Shown: positions 22,985 through 33,186 of the stretch, one piece after another
Numbering within the stretch: the first letter of the stretch is position 1
Layout of the letters: each line of letters starts with the position of its first letter
NCBI GenBank assembly: GCA_020466095.1
Contig: CM035807.1
Coordinates: forward strand, 16,224,985 to 16,288,984
Direction of reading: 5' to 3'
DNA from: Chlorops oryzae
Taxonomy: Eukaryota > Arthropoda > Insecta > Diptera > Chloropidae
Length of the DNA stretch: 64,000 nt
Notes under the pieces: generated by a model
What the model saw: the letters and a program-made list of their open reading frames with translations, nothing else
Database searches by the model: none
Told to the model about the DNA's origin: nothing
Made by a program: the position numbers and the translations under genes

Positions 22985-23820
22985 TTCATGCCAGTTTAAC
23001 TCAATCAAAAACGATTTGCTTTATTTGAATTTCTCAAAAATTTTCATATAAAATTAATAAATCTAGCTTTAACTCTCATAAATTTATTTATTTATTTAAA
23101 ATATCATAATCAGATTGAACCTGACTTCGAAATTAATAATCGAAAAAAGAAGAATGTCAAGAAAGTGGAAACAAAAATGCTCGTTGGCAAAATAAATGAT
23201 CAAATGAGGTGTTTTGATCGAGATGAAACACGAAATGATTGTTCGGAAAACGATCAAAACTTGGAAGACAATAAGCGAAAGCCGCATTGAGTGAGCATGT
23301 TGAGAGAATGAAAAGTAGAATAACTTAAAAGCAACCAGATACAGGGCGTGATGATGGTAGATGTTATTACAATAACCATTGTAGGACATTGTAGGAGCAA
23401 AAAAGACGCGTGCGACATAAATAAATGGCGGGCAAGACACTTGCCTGAAGCAATTTTCGGCAACAATAAAATGTAGGCGAAGAAAAGGGACGAAAAAAGG
23501 GAAGTTGGTTGTCTTGAGAAACATGGAAACATGAGTTTTATTCTCCCAGTTTGAAACCAAATGTAGCCAACAGTCCCAAATCTTTGCGGCTATTAAATTC
23601 TCTTGGGCATAGTACACGCGATTTTTTTATGGATTACGACAACATTTTTTCCATTGTTTGATATTTAAAATTTTGTGATATTTTTTTCCCGTGGGCATTA
23701 AGTCTTTTTATCTGTCATTGGAGTTCATTAAAATTTTGAAAAAATCATAGAAAGGCCTCCGTTTATCTAATCGGGGCTGTTCCTTTCAAATAGATTAAGC
23801 GAAAGCTGTATTTATGAAGG
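22985..23820. other. No supported gene
   Basis: A 173-codon minus-strand frame at 23096-23617 is rich in F, I, L and Y, has no domain I recognise, and overlaps another frame on the same strand. I regard it as chance. Confidence 0.5.
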
Positions 23821-23822
23821 TA

Positions 23823-23828
23823 TTTATT
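23823..23828 (-). promoter_or_regulatory. Poly(A) signal of K2
   Basis: AATAAA on the minus strand about 80 bp past the K2 stop. The 3' UTR between them shares TGTTTGAACGAGC with K4 and K5. Confidence 0.5.
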
Positions 23829-23906
23829 TCTTTTTACATTGTCTTATTAAAATTTTGAATGGAAGCTCGTTCAAACATCGGTTCTCAGATCATCACAGAA
23901 AGTATT

Positions 23907-24178
23907 TCAATTACATTCTGAAACACAAAAAAAAATTTTTTAGTCTTTATTTTGATTCAATTCATGAAGTACTTACTTATCTTAGTCTGACATTCGTATA
24001 TCGACTTATAGCAAGCATTTGAGAAAGTCTTTTCAACGCCGTTACATACTGCGTCTATCGGATTAAAGACCTGAGGACATGCAGAAGCGCAATCATTATC
24101 ATCATTACCATCGAATTCGGCAGATGTCGCAAAAGCGATGAGAGCAAAGACCAACAATAATTTGAAATACAAAGCCAT
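23907..24178 (-). CDS. Kazal-like secreted peptide K2 (C3/C6-less type)
   Basis: Exon 1 runs 24178-23977 and exon 2 23917-23907, with a GTAAGT donor, a TTTCAG acceptor and a phase-1 intron. The product is 70 residues. It has a signal peptide MALYFKLLLVFALIAFATSA, an acidic linker, then DC, SAC, DAVC, NAC, YEC and a final KCN. The start is the Met 77 bp below the TATA box; the open frame runs further upstream but lacks a signal peptide there. The Kazal cysteine that normally follows PV is aspartate, and the usual last G-x-C is removed by an early stop. The extra pair seen in K3 and K5 is retained. Probably a secreted inhibitor or a peptide that has lost inhibition. It is a close duplicate of K4, including the UTRs. 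Confidence 0.85.
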
Positions 24179-24249
24179 TTTCAGATGATTCAAACCGCCG
24201 CGTTCAGTCAACAAAAACGAATTACAGTCTAATCTTTTTCGGCAAAGTT

Positions 24250-24258
24250 CTTTTATAG
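24250..24258 (-). promoter_or_regulatory. TATA box of K2
   Basis: CTATAAAAG on the minus strand, followed about 30 bp on by ATTAGACT, a start-site-like sequence also present in K4. Nearly identical to the K4 promoter. Confidence 0.7.
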
Positions 24259-24299
24259 TTAAAAACTCGACCAAAAAAAAAAAAAAAAAAATTCAAAAA

Positions 24300-24980
24300 T
24301 AAATGCAAACCTTTTCATATCATTTTTAGAAGTGATCACTTGAAAGCTAATCTATTGTCGCAATCATAAACAAAACTTGAAAACTTTTTTAGCTTATCTT
24401 CGCATCTTCGCACGCAATTGGCAATCCACGCATAATCATTAAATTGAGCTATAATCAGTTCAATTCAATTTAAATATAAGGAAAAATTTAAATTTTACAT
24501 TATTCATAAATAAAGGGGAAAAATGTTAAGCTTTTAAGCATAAATAATGCATTCATGCGAGGAGAACTACCTCCAGTTTTTTCAGTATAAAAAAAATTAA
24601 GACGTGGAAAAACCTTTGGGCTGGTGAGTCAAATATTGACCCCAAAGTTTTGCTGAATTTTTACATTGATAAAGAAAGATTGAGCTGTCGCAACAAGAAT
24701 CAAAAATAGTTGAGAATACAAAGAAAACAAAAAACTATTTGAATTATTTTTATTTCAAAACGAAAAATAATTGTGAAAAAAAAATTACATGTTAAAAACT
24801 CTGGCAACAAAAGCCTTCGGCTTTAGCTTCTATTAAATTTTAAATTGCATTATGAAATTTTCAAAATTCTTCTCCTTTTAAGTTCATTTTAAGTCGCCAA
24901 TTGATTCCACATTCCCCCTTTGAACTCGTTCAGAGATTCATCGTTCTTTTTGAAACATAGTTATCCTCATTAATCCCGTA
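24300..24980. other. K2-K3 spacer
   Basis: AT-rich spacer between K3's stop and the K2 promoter. No feature seen. Confidence 0.5.
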
Positions 24981-24981
24981 G

Positions 24982-25256
24982 TCAACAAGCGCCATTCCGG
25001 AAGCCAGTGCATTCTAAAAATTCAGAATAAATTGAATATTTATTACGTCACAAAATTTTGATTTCTTACTGTATCCAGATTTGCAATTTTGAACTTCGTA
25101 GCCACACTTATTGCCAAAAGTTTGTTGCCTTCCGTTACAAGTTCCGCATACTGGGTTGTATTCCAGAGTGCAGACTTCCGGACATCTTTTGGCTGCTGAT
25201 ACGGCCGTAACAGTCAGAAAGACGAAGAACAACAGGCATCTGAGTGAGAACTGCAT
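24982..25256 (-). CDS. Kazal-like secreted peptide K3 (eight-cysteine type)
   Basis: Exon 1 is 25256-25070 and exon 2 25013-24982, with a GTAAGA donor, a TTTTTAG acceptor and a phase-1 intron. The 72-residue product has a signal peptide ending TAVSAA, then RC, EVC, PVC, GTC, NKC, QNC, YKC and a final GAC. The order C-x3-C, NPVC, TFGNKC and the last G-x-C follow the Kazal pattern, with two added cysteines: one three residues after PVC and one at the start of exon 2. These two probably form a fourth disulfide. Expected to be secreted and to bind a serine protease. It is less similar to K2 and K4 than they are to each other. Confidence 0.85.
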
Positions 25257-25304
25257 CGTTGATTTACACGATTAACACAAATGGCTGATGTAAGATCATC
25301 ACGC

Positions 25305-25312
25305 TATTTATA
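25305..25312 (-). promoter_or_regulatory. TATA box of K3
   Basis: TATAAATA on the minus strand about 50 bp above the K3 ATG, the shortest leader in the cluster. Confidence 0.6.
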
Positions 25313-25319
25313 CATTAAT

Positions 25320-26180
25320 TTATACAGTTGATGCAAAAAGTTGAACGTCAATCATAAACCAGAGTAAATCGTTTTCCAATGAGCTTTCCTACAGTTTTCA
25401 ATGTAGTAAAAATTTCAATTAATTTCGTTATATTGAGCAAGAATACTAAAAAAGTTCTACTTAATAATGCCGTTAAAAATAGACCAGCTCTGGAAAAAAA
25501 AAGAAAAAATTAAATGCACAAACTTTTGCGTCTAACTGTTGTTGGGAATCACCTAGAAAAAATTTTCACCGCATAACATATAAATACATTTATGATTTTA
25601 TTCTGTCGGGTTGGGGTTTTTCAAGTCAATTTTAATTCTATTGTACTTTGTCACAGTATCGTAGTTAATTGCATTAATTGCGCATTCCAAAACAAGGGGA
25701 TTTTCAGTTGGAAAAGTGCTTAAGAAACGCTGTGCTTTTATGAACTTGTCTGTAATAAATTATATCTACCGAAATCAAAATTACATTCTAGTTTCTTTTC
25801 CCATGTGGCTCTGGGATAGCGTAATTTCGTGGTTGCAATTTGGGCTTTTGGATCCCCCAAAAAGGTATGCAGAGAGGTATTTCTCCGTTGTTACAATTGC
25901 AGTATTTTTTGACATAAAATCTCTTTTTTTTTCACCGAAAAGACCCAAAAAATATCTTCAAAATTCGCATCTCTTTTGTGTTGAGTCGGTGCCTTACAAT
26001 GAATAAATGAAAATAGCACTTTCTGCTTTCCCTGTGTTCTGTTCAAAAGCTTACCCCGGACCACACAAATGGAATTTGAAAACGCTTAAAATATTGTCTA
26101 CTCAGTAGAAATTTGCGGTTTCCATTCTCAACTTTACTGATGAATTTTTATAAACATGCTTCCAAGTTATTTTTATTTAA
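25320..26180. other. K3-K4 spacer
   Basis: AT-rich. A 96-codon plus-strand frame at 25716-26006 has no recognisable motif. Confidence 0.45.
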
Positions 26181-26187
26181 GAATCTG

Positions 26188-26193
26188 TTTATT
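26188..26193 (-). promoter_or_regulatory. Poly(A) signal of K4
   Basis: AATAAA on the minus strand about 75 bp past the K4 stop, after the shared TGTTTGAACGAGC UTR block. Confidence 0.5.
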
Positions 26194-26268
26194 TTTTCCA
26201 ATTTCTTATTCAAATTTTGGATAAAAGCTCGTTCAAACATCGGTTCTCGGATCATCACAGGAAGCATT

Positions 26269-26526
26269 TCAATTACATTCTGAAAGATAAGAAAAAACTT
26301 AACTCTTTGATTTAATTCGATTCAAGCAGTACTTACGTATCTTATTCTGGCATTGATAAGATAACATTTGGCAGGCATTAAAGAAAAGCTTTGCAACGCC
26401 GTTGCATGTTACCCGTCTCGGTCTGAAGGCCGGAGGACAATTATAAGAGCAAGGATCATCCGATGCGGCAGTTGTCGCAAAAGTGATCAGTGCAAAGACC
26501 AGCAATAATTTGAAATACAATCCCAT
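26269..26526 (-). CDS. Kazal-like secreted peptide K4 (C3/C6-less type)
   Basis: Exon 1 is 26526-26337 and exon 2 26279-26269, with a GTAAGT donor, a TTTCAG acceptor and a phase-1 intron. The 66-residue product has the signal peptide MGLYFKLLLVFALITFATTA, then PC, YNC, VTC, NAC, YQC and the terminal QCN. As in K2, the cysteine after the PV position is absent (the stretch reads RPRR) and the stop falls one residue after the first exon-2 cysteine, so the canonical sixth cysteine is gone. K2 and K4 share signal peptide, promoter, intron ends and 3' UTR blocks, so one is a tandem copy of the other. The mature parts differ much more than the leaders. Confidence 0.85.
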
Positions 26527-26597
26527 TTTCAGACGATCCAAAGCGACGTGTTTAGTGAACAAAAACGAATTCCAGTCTAATATTTTTCAGCAAAGTT

Positions 26598-26606
26598 CTT
26601 TTATAG
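26598..26606 (-). promoter_or_regulatory. TATA box of K4
   Basis: CTATAAAAG on the minus strand, 73-80 bp above the ATG, followed by AACTTTGC as in K2. Confidence 0.7.
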
Positions 26607-26874
26607 TTAAAAATTGGACCCCAAAAAAAAAAAAATAAAAAATTCATAAATGAAAACTTTTCATTTTATGATATGATTGTGTGTCACGCGTCGTCAGGTG
26701 AAACAACTGTGATGCTATTGGTTTTTTTTATTTATATTTGCACAACATTTTACGAAGCAAAAGCACTGAAATTATTTTGAAATAGAAATTCCCCAAATCT
26801 GCACACGTTAGCTTTGCCTCAAACAAAAAATTTTGTTCAATTTAAACCGTCAAAAGAATTCTTTAAAACTTTAA

Positions 26875-27060
26875 GGTTCGTAGTCCTCAACTCGGTTTAA
26901 GATCTTCGAAAGTTAAGATTCTCGAAATTATTCTTTTAGTCCTCATGCCAGTTTAACTCAATCAAATACCTTTCCTGTATTTGAATTTTTCAAAAATTTA
27001 AACTCTCCTGAGGACTATCATTCGAAATCTTAAACCCTCGAAAAATTTTAACTAACCTGA
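26875..27060. repeat. Empty-site counterpart of the 22.3/23.0-kb flanks
   Basis: CGTAGTCCTCAACTCGG, then TTCGAAAGTT, then TTTTAGTCCTCATGCCAGTT and TAACTCAATCAAA, run continuously here. In the 22.3-kb region the same phrases are split by about 615 bp of repeat family X. Confidence 0.6.
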
Positions 27061-27780
27061 AGACTATGAGCCTAAAAGTTACAATATAAAAGAAAGTCTG
27101 CTGAGAATCATCAAAATACTTGCTTTGAATAAAATATCAATCATATTTATTGGACGAAAGGCTCGAGGCCATTCATTTAAAGTGACCACTATGTAATTTA
27201 AAAAAAATCCCAGCTTAGACTTAGAAACATTGTTCAGACAACATCGATCAAAGCTACTTCCTTTATAGGCTGAGCTCAGATATGCAGTAAATACTTTCAC
27301 ATTGAAGGCAAGCAAGTAAATTAGCTACAACCTCACAGAAAGTGAGAGAGACAAATATATTCACTTTTCTTAGATTCTTCAAAAAAACCTCAAAAATTTT
27401 TACACCTAGCGTCCGTGTTTATTTTGAAAAATGAGTTGCAATCAGCTGTTCTGGGATTTACTTTGCATAAAAATTCGAAAAATTTTTAAAACAGTCCCCA
27501 AGACCACGACCATTGAGAAAAATTATTCTGGAGGATTCAAAGGCTATAAAGGGGCCTGACATGCCGACATTTGGGCAATTGCTATACGAAAGATGCCTAC
27601 CAAATGTCATGCATGCCGGCTCCAAAGGCACCCTGACATCATTAGTGTTGTAAGGGTGACTTTTCCTGCTGGGGAATATTCGGCCATAGGCCGACGGGAG
27701 GACAAGTATCAATCCAATCAGCCTTCGACGCAGATCAAGAATATAAATGAGTACATCGACACTAGGAGTTATTAAAAGCA
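27061..27780. other. No supported gene
   Basis: Frames of 107 (minus) and 60 (plus) codons overlap at 27.5-27.8 kb; neither shows a domain. The right edge abuts the dispersed element. Confidence 0.45.
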
Positions 27781-28880
27781 TTTTTATACCCAGCGTAAGC
27801 GGGGTATATTAGTTTTGTGCAAATCTTGTAACAGGGAGAATTAAGCTCCGGAGGTATAGAAAAATATATATAGAAATGATCAGGATCAAAAACTGAATCG
27901 ATTTAGACATGTCCGTCTGTCCGTCTGTCCGTCTGTCCGTCTGTCCGTCCGTCCGTCCGTCCGTCCGTCCGTCTGTCCGTCTGTCCGTCTGTCCGTCCGT
28001 CCGTGGTCGGATCTCCTCCGAAACGGCTGGACCAATCAAGTCGAAATTTTGCACACAGGTATATCGGGATCCGAGTATGATCCTAAGTAAAAATGGGAGA
28101 CATCCGCCCACTGCCACGCCCACAAATTAATATAATGTGTTTTCAGTAAAATGCTTGTAACTTGCGAACCACTCAACACATTCCATTGATATTTGGTGTA
28201 CTGGTAAACTACGAAAAGGGACATATCCTGGAAAAAAATGGACGCCGCCCTCCTCGAGCCACGCCCACAAATAAGCCCAAAAATAAGGGCTTATCGTAAC
28301 TTGTGAAGTAAAAGGCGTAGAAGCTTCAAATTCGCAGCATAGGTTGACCAAGGCAAATGAAAGGTGTAGGAACAAAAATTTATATATCCCGCCAACTGCC
28401 ACGCCCACAAATAGTGAATTTTCATAACTTCCGAAGTAAAAGGCGTAGAAGCTTCAAATTTGCAACATAGGTTCACCAAGGCGAATGAAATGTTTAGGAA
28501 AATTTTTTTTTATGGCCCGCCCACTGCCACGCCCACAAATGAAGATTTTTCGTAACTTCCGAAGTAAAAGGCGTAGAAGCTTCGAATTCGCAACATAGGT
28601 TCACCAAGGCGAATGAAAGGTGTAGGAAAAATTTTTTGTGGCCCGCCCACTGCCACGCCCAGAAATAAAGATTTTTCGTAACTTCCGAAGTAAAAGGCAT
28701 AGAAGCTTCAAATTCGCAACATAGGTTCACCAAGGCGAATGAAAGGTGTAGGGAAATAATTTATGTTGCCCTCCCACTGCCACGCCCACAAATAGAGAAG
28801 CAAAACATAGTGCGCTCATAATGTCGGGACGCTGGGTATTTCAAAGTCGGGCTTGACCGACTTTAGCTTTCTTACTTGTT
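27781..28880 (-). repeat. Dispersed element with ~126-bp units, minus orientation, complete copy
   Basis: Uninterrupted counterpart of 3142-4902 in inverse orientation. Order on the minus strand: AAGTCGGTCAAGCCCGACTT start, four or five units with GTGGGCGTGGCAGTGG, a GACGGACA/GACGGACG array, and the CCCGCTTACGCTGGGTATAA end. It lacks the solo LTR. It ends about 60 bp from the K5 stop codon. Confidence 0.9.
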
Positions 28881-28940
28881 TTTTTATTTTGCACAAAATA
28901 TTACATTCAAAAGTTTCTGATGGATGCTCGTTCAAACATG

Positions 28941-29232
28941 CTAATTACACCTGCCGGTTCGAACATTTCTGCATCCTAAAATGGAAAAATAATGAAAAAA
29001 TTTATCTCAGCTTCTCAGTTGAAATGAGGGTCAAAAATAACTTACGAATATTATTTTGACACATGTAATTTCTCAACAAGCATTGATTTCCAAATGACTT
29101 TGGCACGCCGCCGCAGGTTGCACATACGGGATCGAACTTGTCGTCACAAACCTCATTACAATTCTGCCCTACGACAGCCGTTGTGAAGGCGATTAATGCA
29201 AAAAACATAATCAACTTTAAATTCATAGCCAT
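28941..29232 (-). CDS. Kazal-like secreted peptide K5 (eight-cysteine type)
   Basis: Exon 1 is 29232-29046 and exon 2 28975-28941, with a GTAAGT donor, a TTTTAG acceptor and a phase-1 intron. The 73-residue product has a signal peptide MAMNLKLIMFFALIAFTTAV, then QNC, EVC, DPVC, ATC, SFGNQC, YMC, RC and a final TGRCN. The C-x3-C, PVC, FGN-C and last G-x-C are Kazal landmarks. Two cysteines are extra, at the same places as in K3. A second Met two codons on (MNLKL) could also start it. The 3' UTR keeps TGTTTGAACGAGC, shared with K2 and K4. Expected to be a secreted inhibitor. Confidence 0.85.
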
Positions 29233-29302
29233 TCTGAGACAATTTGAAGCGGCGAGCTTAAGTGACAAAAATGAAATCCGGTCTGATCGTTATCAGAAAC
29301 TC

Positions 29303-29310
29303 CATTTATA
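29303..29310 (-). promoter_or_regulatory. TATA box of K5
   Basis: TATAAATG on the minus strand about 72-78 bp above the ATG, with ATCAGACC as a likely start site about 25 bp below. Confidence 0.6.
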
Positions 29311-29352
29311 CTTGAAATCTATGAAAAAAAAACAATTCTAAGAAGACTCTAG

Positions 29353-29353
<1 letters not shown>

Positions 29354-29412
<59 letters not shown>
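29354..29412. repeat. (CT)n microsatellite
   Basis: About 50 bp of uninterrupted CT repeats followed by ATCT units, directly upstream of the K5 promoter. Confidence 0.95.
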
Positions 29413-29415
<3 letters not shown>

Positions 29416-29419
29416 CCTC

Positions 29420-30255
29420 TGGCTAATGATCATTAAGAAAAGTTTATTATTGTCTAATTCAAATAACAAATAAAATATAAAAAAATAACTTATCTGAACA
29501 AACATCTTCCGCAGCAGGCAATTAGTAAACCACGAAAATTATGTAAGACTTCATTTAAACAGTAAATTGCACTATAGTCGGTCTAATTTGTTCACATGAG
29601 AATTTCAAAAAACTTATATTTTATTGATTGTACTTTACAATATCATACAGACCATTATCGGTCACTGGAAGTGCTAATTTCTGTTCATGTGAGGACTTAA
29701 AAAGGCTTTTCAAAAAGGAAGAGATCCTTATTTCATCAATAGCTCGATCGTTTCTTTTGATCGTTGCGACAAGATTCTTAAAAATGCTTATGCTGTCTTA
29801 AGAGTCATCTATATTTATTTTGTCGAAATAACGAAGTATTTTTGTAGGAACGTCAATTTTTGGGCTTGGTAAAAAATTTGAAACAGCTGTGTATTTATTG
29901 TTTTTTTATTTCAATTTGATTATATTTTAGTGTGTTTATTTTAAGAACGTCAAAGAGAATTATTTCCCAAAACATATGTCGCCAATCGCAGTCACGAGTG
30001 TGATGAAAAAAATATTCTAGGAAGGAAAATAAAACATTTGAAATTATTTTTGAATTGAAATTCCGAAATCGCAAATTTAAAAACCTATAAACTAATCTGT
30101 AATAAACTCGATTGAATTTTTCATTTACCTTCTTGGCAATGCTAAAATTCTGAAACATTTTCACTTATGTAACATATATCTGAGATAGGTTTTTTCTTGT
30201 TACTCTTCAAAGTTCATTCATTCTTTTTTATCTTTCGTCTGGCTATTGCTTTTCA
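29420..30255. other. No supported gene
   Basis: AT-rich sequence upstream of K5. No coding or RNA feature seen. Confidence 0.45.
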
Positions 30256-30259
30256 TAAC

Positions 30260-30415
30260 TTATTGAAATTGAATTTGTAAATTGAAATTTTGAATTTCCG
30301 GCAACAAAATCATTGCGGAACAGTTTACCCATTGCAAATGCATTGTTGACGTAAGGCAAGCAACACATATCTGTGGCCCTGTGGAGAAGAACGCAATGAG
30401 CAACAAAATAATCAT
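30260..30415 (-). pseudogene. Possible relic of a sixth Kazal-like gene
   Basis: From an internal Met the minus strand encodes a hydrophobic leader (MIILLLIAFFSTG), then PQICVAC and, twelve residues on, NC. That resembles the PVC-x2-C...FGN-C middle of K5. The first two cysteines and the rest of the domain are missing, and no intron signals match. It is in the same orientation as K2-K5, but the similarity is weak and may be chance. Confidence 0.2.
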
Positions 30416-30419
30416 CAAT

Positions 30420-32540
30420 ATAAACCTTTCATGAGCAGACTGGCAGCGTAGCATTTCCAATTTTGGCACAGCTTTGGTATGAGTATCATTCTTAAAACTT
30501 ACTGGAAATATTGTGCTTTGAGAGGACATGAACTGTGCAGAAGGGGGTTGCCCAGATACAGGGTGCACAAATTTCGTGGATTATTTTTTTCACAAAATCC
30601 TACGTCTCGTGAATTGGAAAATGAAAAAAATGTTATGAAAGATTCATATCGATTTTTGATATTTTTTTAAATTAGCTCAAACGAAAGCTGAGCATTTTTC
30701 CTATAAGATCATATCTTAATCGAGATAGGATCTCTAAAACTATCTATTGTTCAAGAACTACAAAAAATGTCTTTAACCATTCGCAGTTTGTGATCAAAAT
30801 TGTTCTTAACATGACATACATATGTGAGGCTGGACTGTTAATTCAGATTTGTATTTTTGAAGAAATTTAATGACAAACGGGGTTAAGACCTTTCGACAAC
30901 AGAGGTTAAAATTTACAAACGCTTTAATAATAAAAAATTCTGTTAATTTTCTTTAGAAAACTGGGTACAGATTGGGACTTTAATAGGGGAAGCTCCATTG
31001 CATTTAAAATTGATTAAATCGCTTTTCGCGCAATGTCTTTTTACTAAAGAATTTTCATTGTAGGTGAAGATGTCCGACTTTTTTATTGTAAAAACATCAA
31101 CGTGAAACAATGAAATTTTCAATTCATTTCAATAATTCGCTTTTGAATATGCAGTAATTAAAAATTCATTTCGAAGTTGTGTGCCACACACTCACGCCAA
31201 TTCAGACCATGAGTCGATAAATAATAAGATAACAGGATCAGACAAAAAGCAGTAATGGGAAAATTTCGTTGGAAATTCTTGCATTTCAATGCAAATGTGC
31301 GTCCTTACGAAGCTTTTACATGCAAATGAGTCGTTGCTTTTGTGATATGCATTCTCAAACTTCAAAAAAAAAAAAGAAAAAAATTTAAACTTTTTTGAAC
31401 GTTCCTTGAGAGGGAAATGAAAAATAATAAATTTGATATTTTGACTTCGATGCGCTGAGAACGTTCATTCTCTTCGATATAGAACGCTATTTGATAAGCC
31501 TTAGGATTTTGCTTCCCTTCAGTGATTCCGGCTTCTCTCCAATAATTTAATACCTACTACATTTGAATTAAAAAAGAAGAGTCCACTTTAATGTTCAAAA
31601 GGATTTTTAAACATACAGTGGCTTTCAACTTATTTCATGCAGTATATTTTCGAAATTTATTTGAAATAAATTTGAAGTAACATAGAAATTCATATTATTT
31701 AAATTTTATTAGGTATATAGACTAATGTTTGAGCTATAAAAATAGAAATTTTGGACTAAAAGTACTTCGAAAAAAAACACCACAACTTTGCAGTTTTACC
31801 TCACAAAATTACCCTTTCAATCGTTCACGATATTTTAATTGTCGACCAAAACATGGCAAAAAAAAACAAGACCTCGTCTCAACCCACAGGTCTCCCCCCC
31901 TTCTTTTAATGGTAGCTAGTTTGTGACCAGATTTAGCAGGGTGGTGTTAAGAAAATTTTTCAGCGTAGTGGAAATGTTCACAAAATGAGTAGCCAACAAA
32001 GTGAAGAGCATATAAAAATAGAAAAAGGACTTTTTTTTTTTAAGCTCAGAATACTTAAATGTATGTAACCCAAAAGAAATTGTGGCATGTTTATTTGAAT
32101 TTGCTTTATTTATTCTGACTGTGTGCAAAAACTAGATGTGTTTTTTTTTTTACTTACTTCCATTTTCAGTTTATCTCTTAAGCGGTTGTTTTTCCTTTCC
32201 GGCACGACACAGTCCTTTTTTCGGCTTTGATTTATTTTGCACAAAGTTGACACGAAGACCGGAAGTCAACAGGACGACAAACTGCCCGCAGGTCGTACCA
32301 TACATATGTTTATTGGTTTTTTCTGGGGTAAAACAAAAATGTCGAGGGACTGAATTCGAAAGAAACAAATGAATCAAGTAGAGAGACAGAGTTAAGAGGG
32401 GCATCGCAGAAAAATCAAAATATTTCAAATCCTTCTTTCATCTTCCTTCCCATCACTGGTTGAATATTTTAAGGAACTTATTCAAATTGTTCATATGAAT
32501 TACTGGACGTATGCGCAATGTCAATTCTATTGAGTTGAGT
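30420..32540. other. No supported gene
   Basis: AT-rich spacer with short poly-A and poly-T runs. No supported gene or transposon end. Confidence 0.45.
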
Positions 32541-32773
32541 CCCAGTTGTAAAAATATTCATGGAAGATGCATGAATCATGGCTCTTAAGGGTGCTTTGCA
32601 TGCATGCCAACCTTCCATGCCTCTTTATTTATTTTTTATACAGGCTTGTCATAGGAAATCATGCGTAGAGAAAAACTGTTTGATTAATGCTTGAGAGCCC
32701 ATAAAACATATCTTCCCTACCATGCATGAATCAATGATCCTGAGAACACAATAATCCAATTGCTGGAATTCGT

Positions 32774-32852
32774 TCGCCTAAACAAGCAGTAACAATCCGA
32801 TGTAGACGGGTTCAATCCCCGCTGCGGCGAGCGTATTTTTTTTTTTTTTTTT
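32774..32852 (+). repeat. tRNA-like segment with poly-T tail
   Basis: A B box-like GGGTTCAATCCCC is followed by GCTGCGGCGAGCG and about 17 T. The 5' part is not cloverleaf-like. Probably a SINE or tRNA relic, the only one of the tRNA-like units here on the plus strand. Confidence 0.45.
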
Positions 32853-33110
32853 GTAAATACTTAGGTAGATAATAATATAACATTTCAAAATATTTCAAAG
32901 CTTAGAGGAATAATTTGCTTTCATTCAAACATTTATGGAAAAAAAAAAAAATATGTAAGCACTTGTTGTATGGATGATGTGTCTGACGACTGGATAGGAA
33001 ACTTCAGTTTATAACTGCCAAACTTGCTTTCTTCCCGCCGCCCCCCTAATTGGGTCAAACTTTAGCAAAAAATTGAAAATTTACTTTGCATCTTTCTAAG
33101 TCCCAATTTT

Positions 33111-33186
33111 TCCGCCTGCGACAGGAATTGAACTCGTGCCCTCCAGGTTACAAATCGCTACCGAGAGATCTCATTCGCGAGTGCTT
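33111..33186 (-). repeat. tRNA-like segment
   Basis: On the minus strand a B box-like GAGTTCAATTCC follows a TCGGTAGCGATTTGTAACC stretch that can act as D arm plus anticodon arm. The ends do not pair into an acceptor stem. Likely a tRNA-derived relic. Confidence 0.45.

Noticed and set aside
23096..23617. 173-codon minus-strand frame downstream of K2
   Set aside because: Hydrophobic and aromatic bias of AT-rich antisense sequence; no recognisable motif or start context.
27458..27781. 107-codon minus and 60-codon plus frames beside the dispersed element
   Set aside because: Neither has a domain or promoter, and both end at the repeat edge.
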